From the NCBI GenBank assembly GCA_905221605.1, contig CAJNDS010000104.1:1-47500 (forward strand): 47,500 nucleotides of DNA, read 5' to 3'. This stretch comes from Symbiodinium natans (taxonomy: Eukaryota; Sar; Dinophyceae; Suessiales; Symbiodiniaceae). Each line of letters starts with the position of its first letter. Position 1 is the stretch's first letter. Made by a program: the position numbers and the translations under genes. Below the pieces are notes generated by a model. It saw only the letters and a list, made by a program, of their open reading frames with translations. It did no database searches and was not told the origin of the DNA. Below, piece by piece: positions 37,634-46,964 of the stretch.

Positions 37634-38353
37634 ATGCCTCCTCAGCCTAAAAGCCCAGCCTTCCAACCCTGCCCCTGGAATGTCCAGGATTGGAGTGGCA
37701 CCGAGGACGGCAGTGACACATGCCCAGACGCCACAGCGTCCTCAGCACAAGAGCCCTTCGCGCACAGCTTCGCTCTTGCACAGGTCAGGCTGCCTCACCA
37801 GGTCAGACCGCTTACAACAGCGCCTACGCTGCCTCAGCCTATTAATAGCCCTAACCCACCTGCCGACCCTAATACGCCCATACCCTGGCCTAAGCCTAAG
37901 CCTCCGCCGCCGCAGCACCTGCTGTCTAATGCTGGCTCCATGCTGCCCCCGCTGCCCGCTGGCCCCAGATTGGCACAGCACCAATTCTTCGCCGTGCCCA
38001 TGCAGAGCTTCTGCTCCCGCTATCAAAACCGCACATGCCGCCGACAGTGTGCTTTACATATGTCGGCACTGCAACGCGCCCACGCCCACGTGTTCGCCCT
38101 ACATGGTCTACCTGCACAGGCGCTCATGCCCCAGGTTGCACAGACCAGACACCTCTTTGGCCTCAGCAACATACTGGCTTGCATCTGGGCCCATATTAGC
38201 CCACAAGACCGCCGCTCATTCCATGTCATTGACTGGTGGTCTGCCGCCGATGCCCGCTGGTAATTGGCAGGCCTGCCAATGCCTGACTCGGATGACTACT
38301 CCGACCAGGGGTCTTCATCGGGCACCAGCACCGCTGCCTCAGTGGGTGCCTAG
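37634..38353 (+). pseudogene. Pro-rich protein with Cys/His cluster, in-frame stop
   Basis: No family recognised. The first ATG in frame is 37634. About 110 residues of Pro-rich, low-complexity sequence (PWPKPKPPPPQ) are followed by a Cys/His cluster at 38012-38059, CSRYQNRTCRRQCALH (C-x7-C-x3-C-x2-H). This resembles the CRRYQNGQC start of the CCCH finger in the Gag-like protein at 44.6 kb. A helical segment then contains LFGLSNILACIWAHISPQD. TAA at 38261-38263 interrupts the frame, but the same frame continues with an acidic, Ser-rich tail (MPDSDDYSDQGSSSG) to TAG 38351-38353, which suggests the TAA is secondary. It may be a nucleic-acid-binding accessory protein of the element. That is inference from the cluster alone. 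Confidence 0.45.
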
Positions 38354-38871
38354 CCTATGCCGGGGCCTTGCGTGAGCCCATCCTTTGCACGTGCCTACCA
38401 CGACTCACGCCACCCTGTCGCACTCGACACACACCATTGCCCTGTGAGCCTCACGCTGCCTGGCCTAGTGCCCCCCCTCTGTGCTGATTGTCCCTGGACC
38501 CACCCATCCTGCCCCTTGCCTGCAGGTACCTACACCTTCGAGCTCGGCTTCGACTTCATGCACATCAAGGTTGCCAGTTGCCACCTTTTTCTGCCTAGTT
38601 GCATACTGCCCTGAGAGTTGCTGACCAGTTAGCGTTCACGCTTCTTCACTGTCAGGCCAATACGCACTTTCTGCCTGCCTCTCTCGTACGACTTCAAGGC
38701 CGGCTGTGCTCTTGCAGTCGTTCGTGAGCATTGTTGCCGCATATGCCCTGTTCTCTGCACACTGATATGCCTGCCTATGCGGTCTCTGCAGCCATACTTT
38801 GTTGCTTTCAGCGCCGCTTTCTCAGCGTCAAGCCTCCCCAGATTCCGCGTTTGCCCATTCTCTCGCCCAGA
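38354..38871 (+). other. Intergenic stretch without supported gene
   Basis: An 85-codon frame (38357-38614) is present but has no motif and no link to its neighbours. TTGCCTGCAGGTACC near 38517 resembles a splice acceptor, so an intron here is conceivable. I see nothing else. Confidence 0.4.
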
Positions 38872-40513
38872 ATGGACAGTGCCGACATTCAGGGAAAGCT
38901 GCTTGCCTACTTCAATCAGCTCAGCCCCGAAGCCCGCGACCGCCTCCTAGCCAGTGCCCCTGCACAGGAGGTAGCCACAACCCGCCTCGGGTTCAGGCAG
39001 CGCCCAGCCAAGCCAGACATTGCCTACCAAGGCCCCGCCATCGGTGGTCACTGGCAAAGCCCAGGCCCAAACGCCTGATTCGGGCCCAACGCCTAATCCA
39101 GCCTCGGATTCCACAGCCTCGACTTTGCTCACAGACGAGCTAAGGCTAGCCGACATGAAGAAGGCTGCCTCCACCCGCCGCGGGCAAAAGGCCAAAGCCC
39201 TCTCGCGCAAAGACTGGGACTTCCTCGACCAGAAGCTATCCTGGTCGCCCGACCAGATCCGCCGAGCCCACGGGGATGGCCGTGTCATCCCCAGCCTAGT
39301 TTTCAAGAAGGATGGGGTCAAAGTGCCGAACGCCCTGGTGAAGCACATCGCCAACACGCTCCCCTCGACAGTCGCCGAGACGAGCCCGCCTACTCAGACT
39401 GGCCCACTGCCTTCGGTCCTCTGCCCACAAGCTCCAGTGAAGAGGACAGCCCAGTGATCGAAGAGGTCATAGGCTTTGGTGGCGTACCCATTGCCATGCC
39501 CAAGATTGTCAGCCCAAGCAGCCCAAAGCAGCCGCGGCGACGGAGCCCCAGGGGCGACCAACACCCCTTGCCTCGGGTACCCCGCCTATCCCGGACCAGA
39601 GCTCGCCCCCCGGGTCCACCAACAAGGCCACGCCTGAGCCTGAAGCCCGCCCATCTGCCTCGCCAACCAAGCCCAACCCTCGCATGACCATGGTCTATGA
39701 GGGCAGGACCTGGCACAACTTTTCGGAGCAGCCAACGCTGTCTCAGTGGACTGGGACTCCTACTGGTTCACTCTGAAAGAAGAACCCGCGGATGGCTGGA
39801 TTCTCAGAAAGGACCAGAGAGGTAGGGTGCACATCACCGAAGCCGACTCTGCAAGCCTAATTGCCCACGCCGACCAGGGCGACCCCCGAGCCCAGGAAGT
39901 GCGCTCCATGGGGTTCAACATTTGGGCCCCGCAGTTTGTTGCGGGCCCGGTGGTGCCTTTCTCTATCATCAGCCCTCAGCTGGCACAGCCACAGCCGGCC
40001 CCAGCCCAGGAAGCCCACACCACGCCTCCCACTGCCCAAGAACAGACCGACACCCAAGATGCCCAGCCCCAGGACGACTTCACAGACTTGCTAGGCCTGG
40101 GGCAAGATTCCTCGGATCGAGGGCTCCGCAACCCGTTCCCGAACCCACAGCGCCCAGGAGGTGACTTCCGGCCCAAAGCAACCAGCGCCAGGTCCATGCC
40201 CTGCCCACACCTGTCCATCACGCCTAATGCCGACAGACGCTACCGAGGCACACTCATCATGCCCAGTGTCTGCCTACCGGATACATTCAACTTGGCACCG
40301 CACCTCCTCAAGGTCTTCTTTGTGGACCATCGAGACCGCCTACGATGCATGCGCCCATGTTCAACACGCCCACACTGCCCCTTCGGCCTCGTGTGTGCAC
40401 AAATAATGTCGGACACCGACAGTGAGCATTTGGACCACCTATGCAGCCGCTGCGTAGAGTTCCGCAGAGCCCATGAAGACCCATGGGGCTGGTTCCATGC
40501 CTATGCGCCCTAA
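38872..40513 (+). pseudogene. Unknown ~547-residue protein fragmented by four frame changes
   Basis: No family recognised. A coherent protein can be followed from ATG 38872 (MDSADIQGKLLAYFNQL) to TAA 40511-40513, but only by changing frame four times: 1 to 2 near 39010, 2 to 1 near 39380, 1 to 3 near 39540, and 3 to 2 near 39735. Segments in order are a helical N-terminus, a basic region with SRKDWDFLDQKLSWSPDQI, an acidic stretch SSSEEDSPVIEEV, a Pro/Ser linker, and a segment with YEGRTWHNF, VDWDSYWFTLKEEP and VHITEADSASLIAHA. The C-terminus has Cys residues at CSTRPHCPFGLVC and LCSRC, possibly metal-binding. Each segment is free of internal stops over 50-250 codons, so the breaks look like isolated indels, either from decay or from sequence errors. 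Same strand and composition as the retroelement. Confidence 0.5.
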
Positions 40514-40999
40514 GCCCATGTGGCGCACAGGCTTTTATTAGTGGATATGCCCACAACTTCCGCCTAGCCTGCCCTAGCCTTTCAGCCTTAGCCCATCCTC
40601 GGCCTAAGAATTGGGCCCTATTTTGCATCCGCCGCCGGCCCGAACAAGACAAAAAAGGAGGGCGTGCCCATGACACACCCACGATGTCCCATGCGGTTCG
40701 ACTGCCTTGTCTAGTGTGTATGCCTACCTGACGCAGGTGCCCACCATCGAGCTCATCGAGATGCACTCGGAGCCCTGTCCACACCGAGAAAAGCCTCCTG
40801 CCTGGTTCTTTGCATTGCCTTGTACAGGTTTGTGCACAGGTTTGACACTTTCATCCAAGCTTTCACATACACGGAGCGCCTGTCGTCAGCCTACTGTGCG
40901 ACCCCTTCTTGCAGCCATTTCACTCAAGCCGCCAGGAACATGCTTCCGAGTCACAAACCGCGTGTCGACTGGAGCCCCACTCCTAACTCCTAGTCGTAG
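40514..40999 (+). other. Stretch without supported gene
   Basis: Short frames of up to about 107 codons overlap here in different phases without any motif I recognise. Composition is the same GCCTA-rich type as the flanks. It may be untranslated sequence or a spacer of the element. Confidence 0.4.
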
Positions 41000-41452
41000 A
41001 AGCCCAGACTGCCTAATAATGAGGATTTAAGGCCTAACCCGCCCTCCCCTGCCTCCCTGCCGGGGATCCCGACAGATCTCTTTTCAGAGATCGAGCCCGA
41101 CCTCGACCCGATCGAGGACTGGGATCCCCCGAATCCTCCCTCGAGCACTGGGCACGATCCCATTGAGGACTGGTTTTCAGACAACGAAGCCTCGACGCAC
41201 TCTCATCCCCGGCAGCAAGCCCGCACGCCCAAGTCGGCCTCCGACTCCTCTCCCTCTTGGGAGGTGCTCGGAACGGAATCAGTCATTCCAGGCTTCCAGC
41301 TCTGCACAAGGGCCGACATCTCAGTGTCAAACTTGTCCCAGCATCTGCCCAAGCCCGTTACCAAAAATGCGCGGAAGGCGCCCGGTGCAGGCGCCGCACA
41401 ACACAGCCTCACTACTCTTGCCCCTATCTGCCTGGCCCCAGCCTCCGTGTAA
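41000..41452 (+). CDS. Acidic ORF fragment without start codon
   Basis: Open frame of about 150 codons after TAG 40997-40999, ending at TAA 41450-41452. The first ATG is late, at 41264. The first half is strongly acidic with two DPIEDW motifs (DLDPIEDWDPP and HDPIEDWFSD). The second half contains LGTESVIPGFQLCTRADISV. No family recognised. It lies directly before the YR segment in the same frame and could be a Gag- or linker-like N-terminal part of the element polyprotein, or an exon. Function unknown. Confidence 0.4.
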   Translation, partial: KPRLPNNEDLRPNPPSPASLPGIPTDLFSEIEPDLDPIEDWDPPNPPSSTGHDPIEDWFSDNEASTHSHPRQQARTPKSASDSSPSWEVLGTESVIPGFQLCTRADISVSNLSQHLPKPVTKNARKAPGAGAAQHSLTTLAPICLAPASV

Positions 41453-41599
41453 GCCCCCGCGTTCGGGGCCTTGCCCTAAACACACTGCCTTCACGCTTGG
41501 AGGCCCAGCCCCTCCCGCATGCCCTAAGAAATTTCAGACATGCTGGCATGCCACGTCTCCACTGCCCAAACCCCCCCCTAAGCCCGCACCTGCCAGGCC

Positions 41600-42834
41600 T
41601 TGCCGACATTTTTAGCGGAGACCCCTAAGCCCGCCAGCTTCCCTGAAGCATCCTCGAGGCGCCAGGAGACAACCATTCGCCAACAACGTGCGGGGCCACC
41701 CCGCCTTCAAACGATGCTTGCCAAAGAAGATGCCCGCAAACTGGAGTGCAACCGGGTTTGGCTGCTCCTTTTGGACAAGCTAGGGAGCACCAGCTCCCTC
41801 TGGACTGAGACGACCCAATCTCTCACTCCTGAAAGACTTCGGGTCCGAGCCATCTCAGCCTACGCAGCCTCCAGCCTCGAAGCCTACCTGTCCAGGTGCA
41901 CAAGATTCTTTGATTTCCTGCAGGCACATAATATAGCGTTTTCAACACTCTCTCTGGCGGAGCTAGCCGACTACCTTGATGCCGCTTACGCCTCTCTTGC
42001 CCAGGACAGAGACGTGTGCCAGATCTCGCCCAAGACGACCCTCAAAGCCCTGTCTTGGCTGTCGCGCATGGCCCAGGTGCGGCACTTGCTAGAGTTACTC
42101 AGCAATCCGCTCATCTCGACATTCAGAATCGACACACAGCCCAGAGATCGCAAGGAAGCCCTGCCCATTCCCATGGCATGCATTGTGTCATGGGAACGCC
42201 TAGTGTGCAAACCTTCCACAGGCACCCAAATGGTCCTCCTGCTCGGAGCCTTGTTACCTCAGCCTGACAATGCAAGCCCTCCGGGGAATTTGCTGGACGA
42301 CCAAGACCTCTAGGTCAGGCCAGCCTTTCGCGGTAACCCTGACCGGCCTATCAGGAAGAGGCCCCTCGACCTCGTGGTGCCTGGCCTACCTCACACGCCT
42401 ACACGCCTCTTGGCTTGCAACGGAACGTTTCTGGCGCTCCATCCGAACCGGATTTCATGCTGCCCATTCTGCCAAATTGGTCCAACCCATCCCAAGCGGG
42501 GGTTGCATTCCAGTCGCCCATGTCCTACACTCAGGCCCTGCCGGCACTGCGCTCTGCGCTGCAGCTCCGCGAAGCGGCCTCGCCAAGCGCCCTCAACGCC
42601 CAGGAAGCACTCAATTTCACCTTACACGGCCTCAAAGTGGGGCTCCTTAGCCCAGCCAAGCAACTCCGGTTGCCTGCCGACCCACGCCGGAAGGCAGGCC
42701 ACCACAAGGTCAGCTCCGAACTGTACGGGAGAGACTACACCATTGACAGCCTATGGGTGCAAGCCTCCGTGGCACGCAAGGTTTCCACAGGCTGGAGGCC
42801 CACACGCCCTATAGCCCGCGGGGGACAAGCCCCC
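41600..42834 (+). pseudogene. Tyrosine recombinase (YR) of retroelement, broken
   Basis: A YR would integrate the element's circular or linear DNA by strand exchange. The SAM-like core-binding half is in frame 2 (41714 to about 42258, first ATG 41714), with AYLSRCTRFFDFLQ, LADYLDAAYASLAQ and ALPIPMACIVSWERLV. After LLLGALL the frame goes out. The next conserved piece, ALRGICWTTKTSRSGQPFAV, is in frame 3 (42273-42332). The catalytic C-terminus is in frame 1 (from about 42440): H-x-x-K (HGLK, 42625-42636), GHHK (42697-42708) and the probable nucleophile Tyr in LYGRD (Tyr at 42724-42726). The Arg-I box (LRxxD) normally found between GALL and ALRG is missing. A deletion of roughly 60 nt with frame loss would explain this. 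It is therefore probably inactive as written. Identification as YR is by motif order. Confidence 0.72.
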
Positions 42835-44733
42835 ACCATCGAGCCCAGCTTCCAGGTGCCGCCGGGCCCAGTGCCTAAATCCATGCCAATCAGCCACATG
42901 CTCCCCATCATTCCCCGATTCATGTACGCACGTGAGTTTGAGACCCAGGGCGACATCGACGACGACGCCAACGAGCCGCCTTCGCCCTCGCCCTCAAGGT
43001 CTGGTGAGGAGCAATCAGCCTCAGAAGATGCCTCCGACGAGTCCACGCTGGATGGGGACTCATACTCCTCCAGTGAGGACGACAGCCCACACAAAGCCCC
43101 GCAGGCACGCCACCCCAAAGCCCCCCTGGACCCCGCCGCTGCAATCGTCGCCAATGGACACTGGGGGGCAGTCCATCTGGCCCATCCGATCTCAGACACT
43201 CACTGGGGGACGCCGGGGTCGTCATGCCTGAGCCTGACCCATCTCGGATGTGCCGCCACAAAGCCTGCCGCCTTGCCCTGGACGCCTTCCAGAGCCTGCC
43301 TTCAGAGTAAAACAAGAACGGCCCGCAGTGCAAACATGTTAAGCCGAGCCTACCCTGCCCTCCCCGCAAACCCCCCTGCCTGCCTGCCCAGGTGCTCGCC
43401 TACACCGCAGCCGTTGAGATTCTCTCGAGAACGCCGCGAGCCCCCACTCCGTTTTTTCCACGCCATGGACTGCCCGGATGCCTTCCGGGACCTGCTCAAG
43501 GAGTGTCGGGTACACGCCTCGCTGTGCAGCGCCATCTCAGATGGCGGCTACCAGTCCATGTCGGACTTCGCTTGGGCCTTCCCATGTGTTGAAGCCCTGA
43601 ATCCCTTCATACACTCCCTGCCTGAAGCAATCACACAAGAACTCGGCCCCGGAGGCCTAGACTCCTCCGTGGAGATCGCCCGCCTACGACGTGCCCTGGA
43701 CAACTGCCACAAGCAGGTCCAGCGTGCAGATGCCCAAGTGCCTTCGCCAAGCCCAGCCCAATTGCCCACGCCCACCATGCCTTCTCAGCCATCACAATGG
43801 ATGGAGCACCTGCCACCACGCCTAACCCAGGACATAGTCCAGGACATGGTGGACAAATTCAAAGCCAATTACCCAGGCGAACTGCTAGATCAAGACAGTA
43901 TGCCCAGTCTCCGCCTACTCAGCCTCCTTGTACACCACAGCCTAAAGCCTGGGGAAAAGATCCGTTGGATCCCTTGGCAATTTCGCCTATCCGCCCGCCA
44001 ATACCAGGAGCACATGGAAGCCAAGACTGCCAAGCCCCTACGCGCAGAAGCCCAAATCATTGCCTCTGCCTTCTTTGATGAGACCCCAGGAGTGCCCGTA
44101 GAGCACATGCGCCTAGCGGCGGCCTGGTTAGACAGGATCCAAACTGTCTTCCGCAACGCCTGGGCCCTATGCGGAGCCGCGCACCTGCACAACCTTAAGG
44201 CCCTAGACAAAAAGGTTAAGGAGCTCTGCCTACTCCAGCCAGATGCACAGCTAGGCCTAAGAACGCCCACGACCGCCGAGCTCATCTCTGCCGACAGAAA
44301 AATCTGGGCCTCACTGTCGGAACTGGTGGCCCAATCATGGAGCCTAGATGATGCCTTACATGAGATCACCTCCATCAGGAATGATCTCTCCAGCCTACTG
44401 CAACTACGCCCAAAGATGCAGCCCGACAAAGGCCAGCCCAAGGGCCTGGGCAAGAACGCCGACAGCCCCAACAAGCGCAAAACGCCCAACACGCCCCCCC
44501 CTCCTCCCAAAGCAGACAGAGGGGCAGAGAGACCGCCCAAGAAGGGGAAGGGGAAAGGGAAGATTACAAACCTTCCGTCCAATTGGGTTGCAGTGCACAA
44601 GGGACAGCCCATTTGCCGCCGTTATCAAAACGGCCAATGCCAACTCAAGGAGTGCAAGTTCGCCCACGTGTGCGCAATTCGAGGGTGTGCCCAAAAACAC
44701 CCAGCCAATGAGCACGGCAAGCCCAGGACCTGA
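42415..44733 (+). CDS. YR C-terminus fused to Gag-like protein with CCCH zinc finger
   Basis: Continuous frame, open from 42343 to TGA 44731-44733. Counting residues from the TTG at 42415 gives 772. Residues 60-140 are the YR catalytic end. Residues 178-225 are an acidic Ser/Asp linker (SEDASDES, SSSEDDSP). Residues 225-350 are low-complexity. From Met351 (43465) a Gag-like part begins, with a small helical domain (FRDLLKECRVHASLCSAI). Next is a larger conserved helical region, about 465-665, with LTQDIVQDMVDKFKANYPGE, MPSLRLLSLLVHH, KIRWIPWQFRLS and SWSLDDALHEITSIRNDLSS. A basic Lys/Gly/Pro tail leads to a zinc finger C734-x7-C742-x4-C747-x3-H751, followed by C753, C758, H762 and H767. The helical region plus CCCH finger is the arrangement I know from dinoflagellate retroelement Gag-like proteins. 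Its likely role is RNA binding and packaging. No true start for the fusion is evident; Gag might start at Met351. Confidence 0.75.
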   Translation: MQRNVSGAPSEPDFMLPILPNWSNPSQAGVAFQSPMSYTQALPALRSALQLREAASPSALNAQEALNFTLHGLKVGLLSPAKQLRLPADPRRKAGHHKVSSELYGRDYTIDSLWVQASVARKVSTGWRPTRPIARGGQAPTIEPSFQVPPGPVPKSMPISHMLPIIPRFMYAREFETQGDIDDDANEPPSPSPSRSGEEQSASEDASDESTLDGDSYSSSEDDSPHKAPQARHPKAPLDPAAAIVANGHWGAVHLAHPISDTHWGTPGSSCLSLTHLGCAATKPAALPWTPSRACLQSKTRTARSANMLSRAYPALPANPPACLPRCSPTPQPLRFSRERREPPLRFFHAMDCPDAFRDLLKECRVHASLCSAISDGGYQSMSDFAWAFPCVEALNPFIHSLPEAITQELGPGGLDSSVEIARLRRALDNCHKQVQRADAQVPSPSPAQLPTPTMPSQPSQWMEHLPPRLTQDIVQDMVDKFKANYPGELLDQDSMPSLRLLSLLVHHSLKPGEKIRWIPWQFRLSARQYQEHMEAKTAKPLRAEAQIIASAFFDETPGVPVEHMRLAAAWLDRIQTVFRNAWALCGAAHLHNLKALDKKVKELCLLQPDAQLGLRTPTTAELISADRKIWASLSELVAQSWSLDDALHEITSIRNDLSSLLQLRPKMQPDKGQPKGLGKNADSPNKRKTPNTPPPPPKADRGAERPPKKGKGKGKITNLPSNWVAVHKGQPICRRYQNGQCQLKECKFAHVCAIRGCAQKHPANEHGKPRT
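44731..44733 (+). other. In-frame TGA between Gag-like and methyltransferase regions
   Basis: The only stop in an otherwise open frame of about 3.7 kb (42343-46041). It lies right after the CCCH finger, where retroelements often place a Gag-Pol boundary. It could be a termination/readthrough site or a simple nonsense change. The sequence after it is CCTGAAACGG, with no obvious pseudoknot that I can establish by eye. Confidence 0.6.
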
Positions 44734-44757
44734 AACGGTCCGGGCCTCGCACCCCCA

Positions 44758-46041
44758 GTGGCGGACAACTGGGACCACCACTACCCAACACGCCTGATCC
44801 GCAGCCCCCGCCCACGTCGGGAGCCTCAGCCTCTCGGACTCCGAGCCCTCAGCCGTCCCGAGGACCGATTAACAACCAAGCCGGCAGCCAACATGCCCTC
44901 AATGCCACTCCGCCTACTGCCCACACCTCGCACAGCCCTCGCTGAGCCAGGTAGCCTACAAACGACAGAGGCCAGACCTCGCACAGCCTATTTTCCGAAC
45001 ATTACCTGGAAACGCCCTGCAGACCCCACACAGATTGCGGTGAGCGGACCTCACAATGATCCGCCCACACGGACACGTAAGCTACTGGACCTGTTCGCAG
45101 GACAGTCAGCGCCCATTTCAGCAGCCGCCAGCCTACGATCCATACCGCGCTGGGAGCCCATCGACATTGCCATAAATGCCCAACACGACATCCTGCAGGA
45201 TGCCTTCTTTCATCGCCTGCTGCAACTTGCCTGGTCGGGGTCCATCGGCCTCCTTGTGGCCGCACCTCCGTGTCGTGACTACTCCATTCTGAAGCTGGCG
45301 CCTGGGGGGCCCCCGCCCTGCCGATCTCCAAAACACATGGACGGCCTGCCATCTAACTCGCCTAAGCTCCGCCAGCAAGCCCTTCAGAGCAAGACGATAC
45401 ACTTGAGATGTCACGAGCTCTGCCGCGCGGTTGCGGCGTCGGGGGGCATCTGGGTTCTAGAGAACCCGCCCACAAGCATGGCCTGGCTGGAGCCCTCCTG
45501 CCAACAACTTCTCCAGTCGGCGTCAGCTCATGTCGTGCACGTCGCTGCCTGTGCACACGGATGCACGTGGTCCAAAGCCTGGGCGTTTGCCTCCAACAGC
45601 CCGCACATACGGCCCATACAGTCCTCGTGCAGGCACACTGCACGACACGCGTCAATCAGACGCAAAAGGGACCAGGCAGGCAATTTCATTAGCTCGCAAA
45701 CAGCAGAGTATCCAGCATCTCTGGCGCAAGCCCTTTTGGGTTGCTTTAACTTCCTCTGGCCCCAACCAGGCGGGCCCGCAGAGGCCATGCCTGACTCACC
45801 GACGCCTCCGACGCACATGGCATCGAGCGGCCCAAGAGCCCCGATATGCGACGGGGCTGGCCTACGCAGTTCCGCGGACTGCGCAACGCCCAGCCACAAA
45901 ACTGGCCCACTGAGACCTCTATCGGCGGCGCTCCAGAAGTGGTGCTTGGAGGGAGACAGATACAAACGCATCACCTCGCACAGGGGAAGCCTGAACACCC
46001 CATCTCGGAGACAGAGCAACAGGCCCTCATGGAGGAAGTAG
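44758..46041 (+). CDS. Cytosine-C5 DNA methyltransferase-like domain of the retroelement
   Basis: Same frame as the Gag-like ORF, separated from it only by TGA 44731-44733. The listed start is a GTG and may not be a real start. The C5-methyltransferase motifs are present in order: SAM-binding LLDLFAG (residues 109-115), an acidic residue in IDIAI (136), a motif near DILQDAF (144-150), the catalytic AAPPCRDYS with Cys172, and LENPP (234-238). A putative target-recognition segment with CAHGCTWSKAW follows, and EYPASLAQAL (318-326) closes the domain. DIRS-like elements are known to carry methyltransferase domains, usually assigned to N6-adenine or Dam type. The PPC and ENPP motifs here point to the C5 class. 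The product would methylate element or host DNA in the nucleus. From about 45945 the reading moves to another frame to enter RT, so the last ~30 codons here are probably out of frame. Confidence 0.7.
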   Translation: MADNWDHHYPTRLIRSPRPRREPQPLGLRALSRPEDRLTTKPAANMPSMPLRLLPTPRTALAEPGSLQTTEARPRTAYFPNITWKRPADPTQIAVSGPHNDPPTRTRKLLDLFAGQSAPISAAASLRSIPRWEPIDIAINAQHDILQDAFFHRLLQLAWSGSIGLLVAAPPCRDYSILKLAPGGPPPCRSPKHMDGLPSNSPKLRQQALQSKTIHLRCHELCRAVAASGGIWVLENPPTSMAWLEPSCQQLLQSASAHVVHVAACAHGCTWSKAWAFASNSPHIRPIQSSCRHTARHASIRRKRDQAGNFISSQTAEYPASLAQALLGCFNFLWPQPGGPAEAMPDSPTPPTHMASSGPRAPICDGAGLRSSADCATPSHKTGPLRPLSAALQKWCLEGDRYKRITSHRGSLNTPSRRQSNRPSWRK

Positions 46042-46964
46042 CCTTGGCCCTGCACATGCTGGCATGCCAGACAGAAGAGGGACAGCCCTTCCGCCTATCG
46101 CTGCTTGCCCATCTGGCACAGCTCACAGCCGACATAGACAGCCACCTTCCCTCTATCCTTCAGGAGGGAGTGCCCACTGGCATCTTCGAGCCCATTCCCA
46201 GCAGCCATCAGTGGCCCTCCGTTGATGGGGGCCACCCGCTGGACACGTGCCTAAAGGAGTGTGACTCCAACTGGAAGAATGCCGAAGCCCAACCCGGCCT
46301 ACTCCAGCAGCTCATTGACGAGGAGATAGCCCAGGGATGGGTAGCAGAAGTCCACGGAGGCGAGGCCGCCGCACGCCTACATTGGCCCAAAGGCATAGCC
46401 ATCGGCAAGCTCAACGTGGTTCAGGCCGATGGCAAGGATCCCAGAATGGTCCTAGACAGCTCAGTTTGCAATGTGAACCCACTTTGCTCATTGCCTGAAC
46501 GCGTCTGCTTGCCCACATCTGCAGACGTCAGGGCCTCCTTCAAGCCCAAAGACCCTAAATACGCCTCCCAAGGGGCCGCCCTAGACTTCAAAGCCGCCCA
46601 TAAGCGAGTCAAAGTTAAGCCTTCAGATCAAGGCCTATTGCTTTTCAGGCACGCCGGACGCCTCTTCGCCTACGTTGTGTGCCATTTTGGCGCACGCTTT
46701 TCAGCCTACTGGTGGCAGAGGGTTGGAGCCCTGCTCCTGCGACTGCTGCACAATGTCCTAGCCCACGAGCCCCACAAAGCCTGGCTCTACGTTGACGACC
46801 TACTGCTATGCCTCCTCAGACACAAGGCCCCGAAGCAGCTAGCCCTCACAGTGGCCTTCCTCACGGTCATTGGAGCACCAATCAGCTGGAAGAAAGCTGC
46901 CTTCGGCGACCAACTCGTTTGGTGCGTTGGAAGTTCTGCTTCGCTACAGAATCCGTATGCCTAG
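45846..46964 (+). CDS. Reverse transcriptase (fingers/palm), DIRS-like
   Basis: Frame 3. The coherent part begins near 45945, where the methyltransferase frame is left; the ATG at 45846 is probably not used. An N-terminal helical region precedes a fingers segment with GKLNVVQADGKDPRMVLDSS (residues 188-206). Motif A is GAALDFKAAHKRVKV with Asp247. Motif B is FGARFSAYWWQRV (281-293). Motif C is YVDD (315-318) with both catalytic Asp residues intact. Motifs D/E continue with GAPISWKK and VWCVG (358-362). The frame breaks near 46928, and the protein continues in frame 2 (next entry), so the last ten residues before TAG are not genuine. All catalytic residues are present. As part of a polyprotein this enzyme copies the element RNA into DNA. 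The lineage assignment (DIRS-like rather than Ty3 or LINE) rests on motif style and the association with YR and methyltransferase. Confidence 0.82.
   Translation: MRRGWPTQFRGLRNAQPQNWPTETSIGGAPEVVLGGRQIQTHHLAQGKPEHPISETEQQALMEEVALALHMLACQTEEGQPFRLSLLAHLAQLTADIDSHLPSILQEGVPTGIFEPIPSSHQWPSVDGGHPLDTCLKECDSNWKNAEAQPGLLQQLIDEEIAQGWVAEVHGGEAAARLHWPKGIAIGKLNVVQADGKDPRMVLDSSVCNVNPLCSLPERVCLPTSADVRASFKPKDPKYASQGAALDFKAAHKRVKVKPSDQGLLLFRHAGRLFAYVVCHFGARFSAYWWQRVGALLLRLLHNVLAHEPHKAWLYVDDLLLCLLRHKAPKQLALTVAFLTVIGAPISWKKAAFGDQLVWCVGSSASLQNPYA

Noticed and set aside
38357-38614. 85-codon ORF between two broken genes
   Set aside because: No domain and no continuity with neighbours; described as an empty stretch instead.
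43890-44612. 240-codon minus-strand ORF opposite the Gag-like region
   Set aside because: Shadow of the plus-strand coding frame in GC-rich sequence; the plus strand has the recognisable domains.
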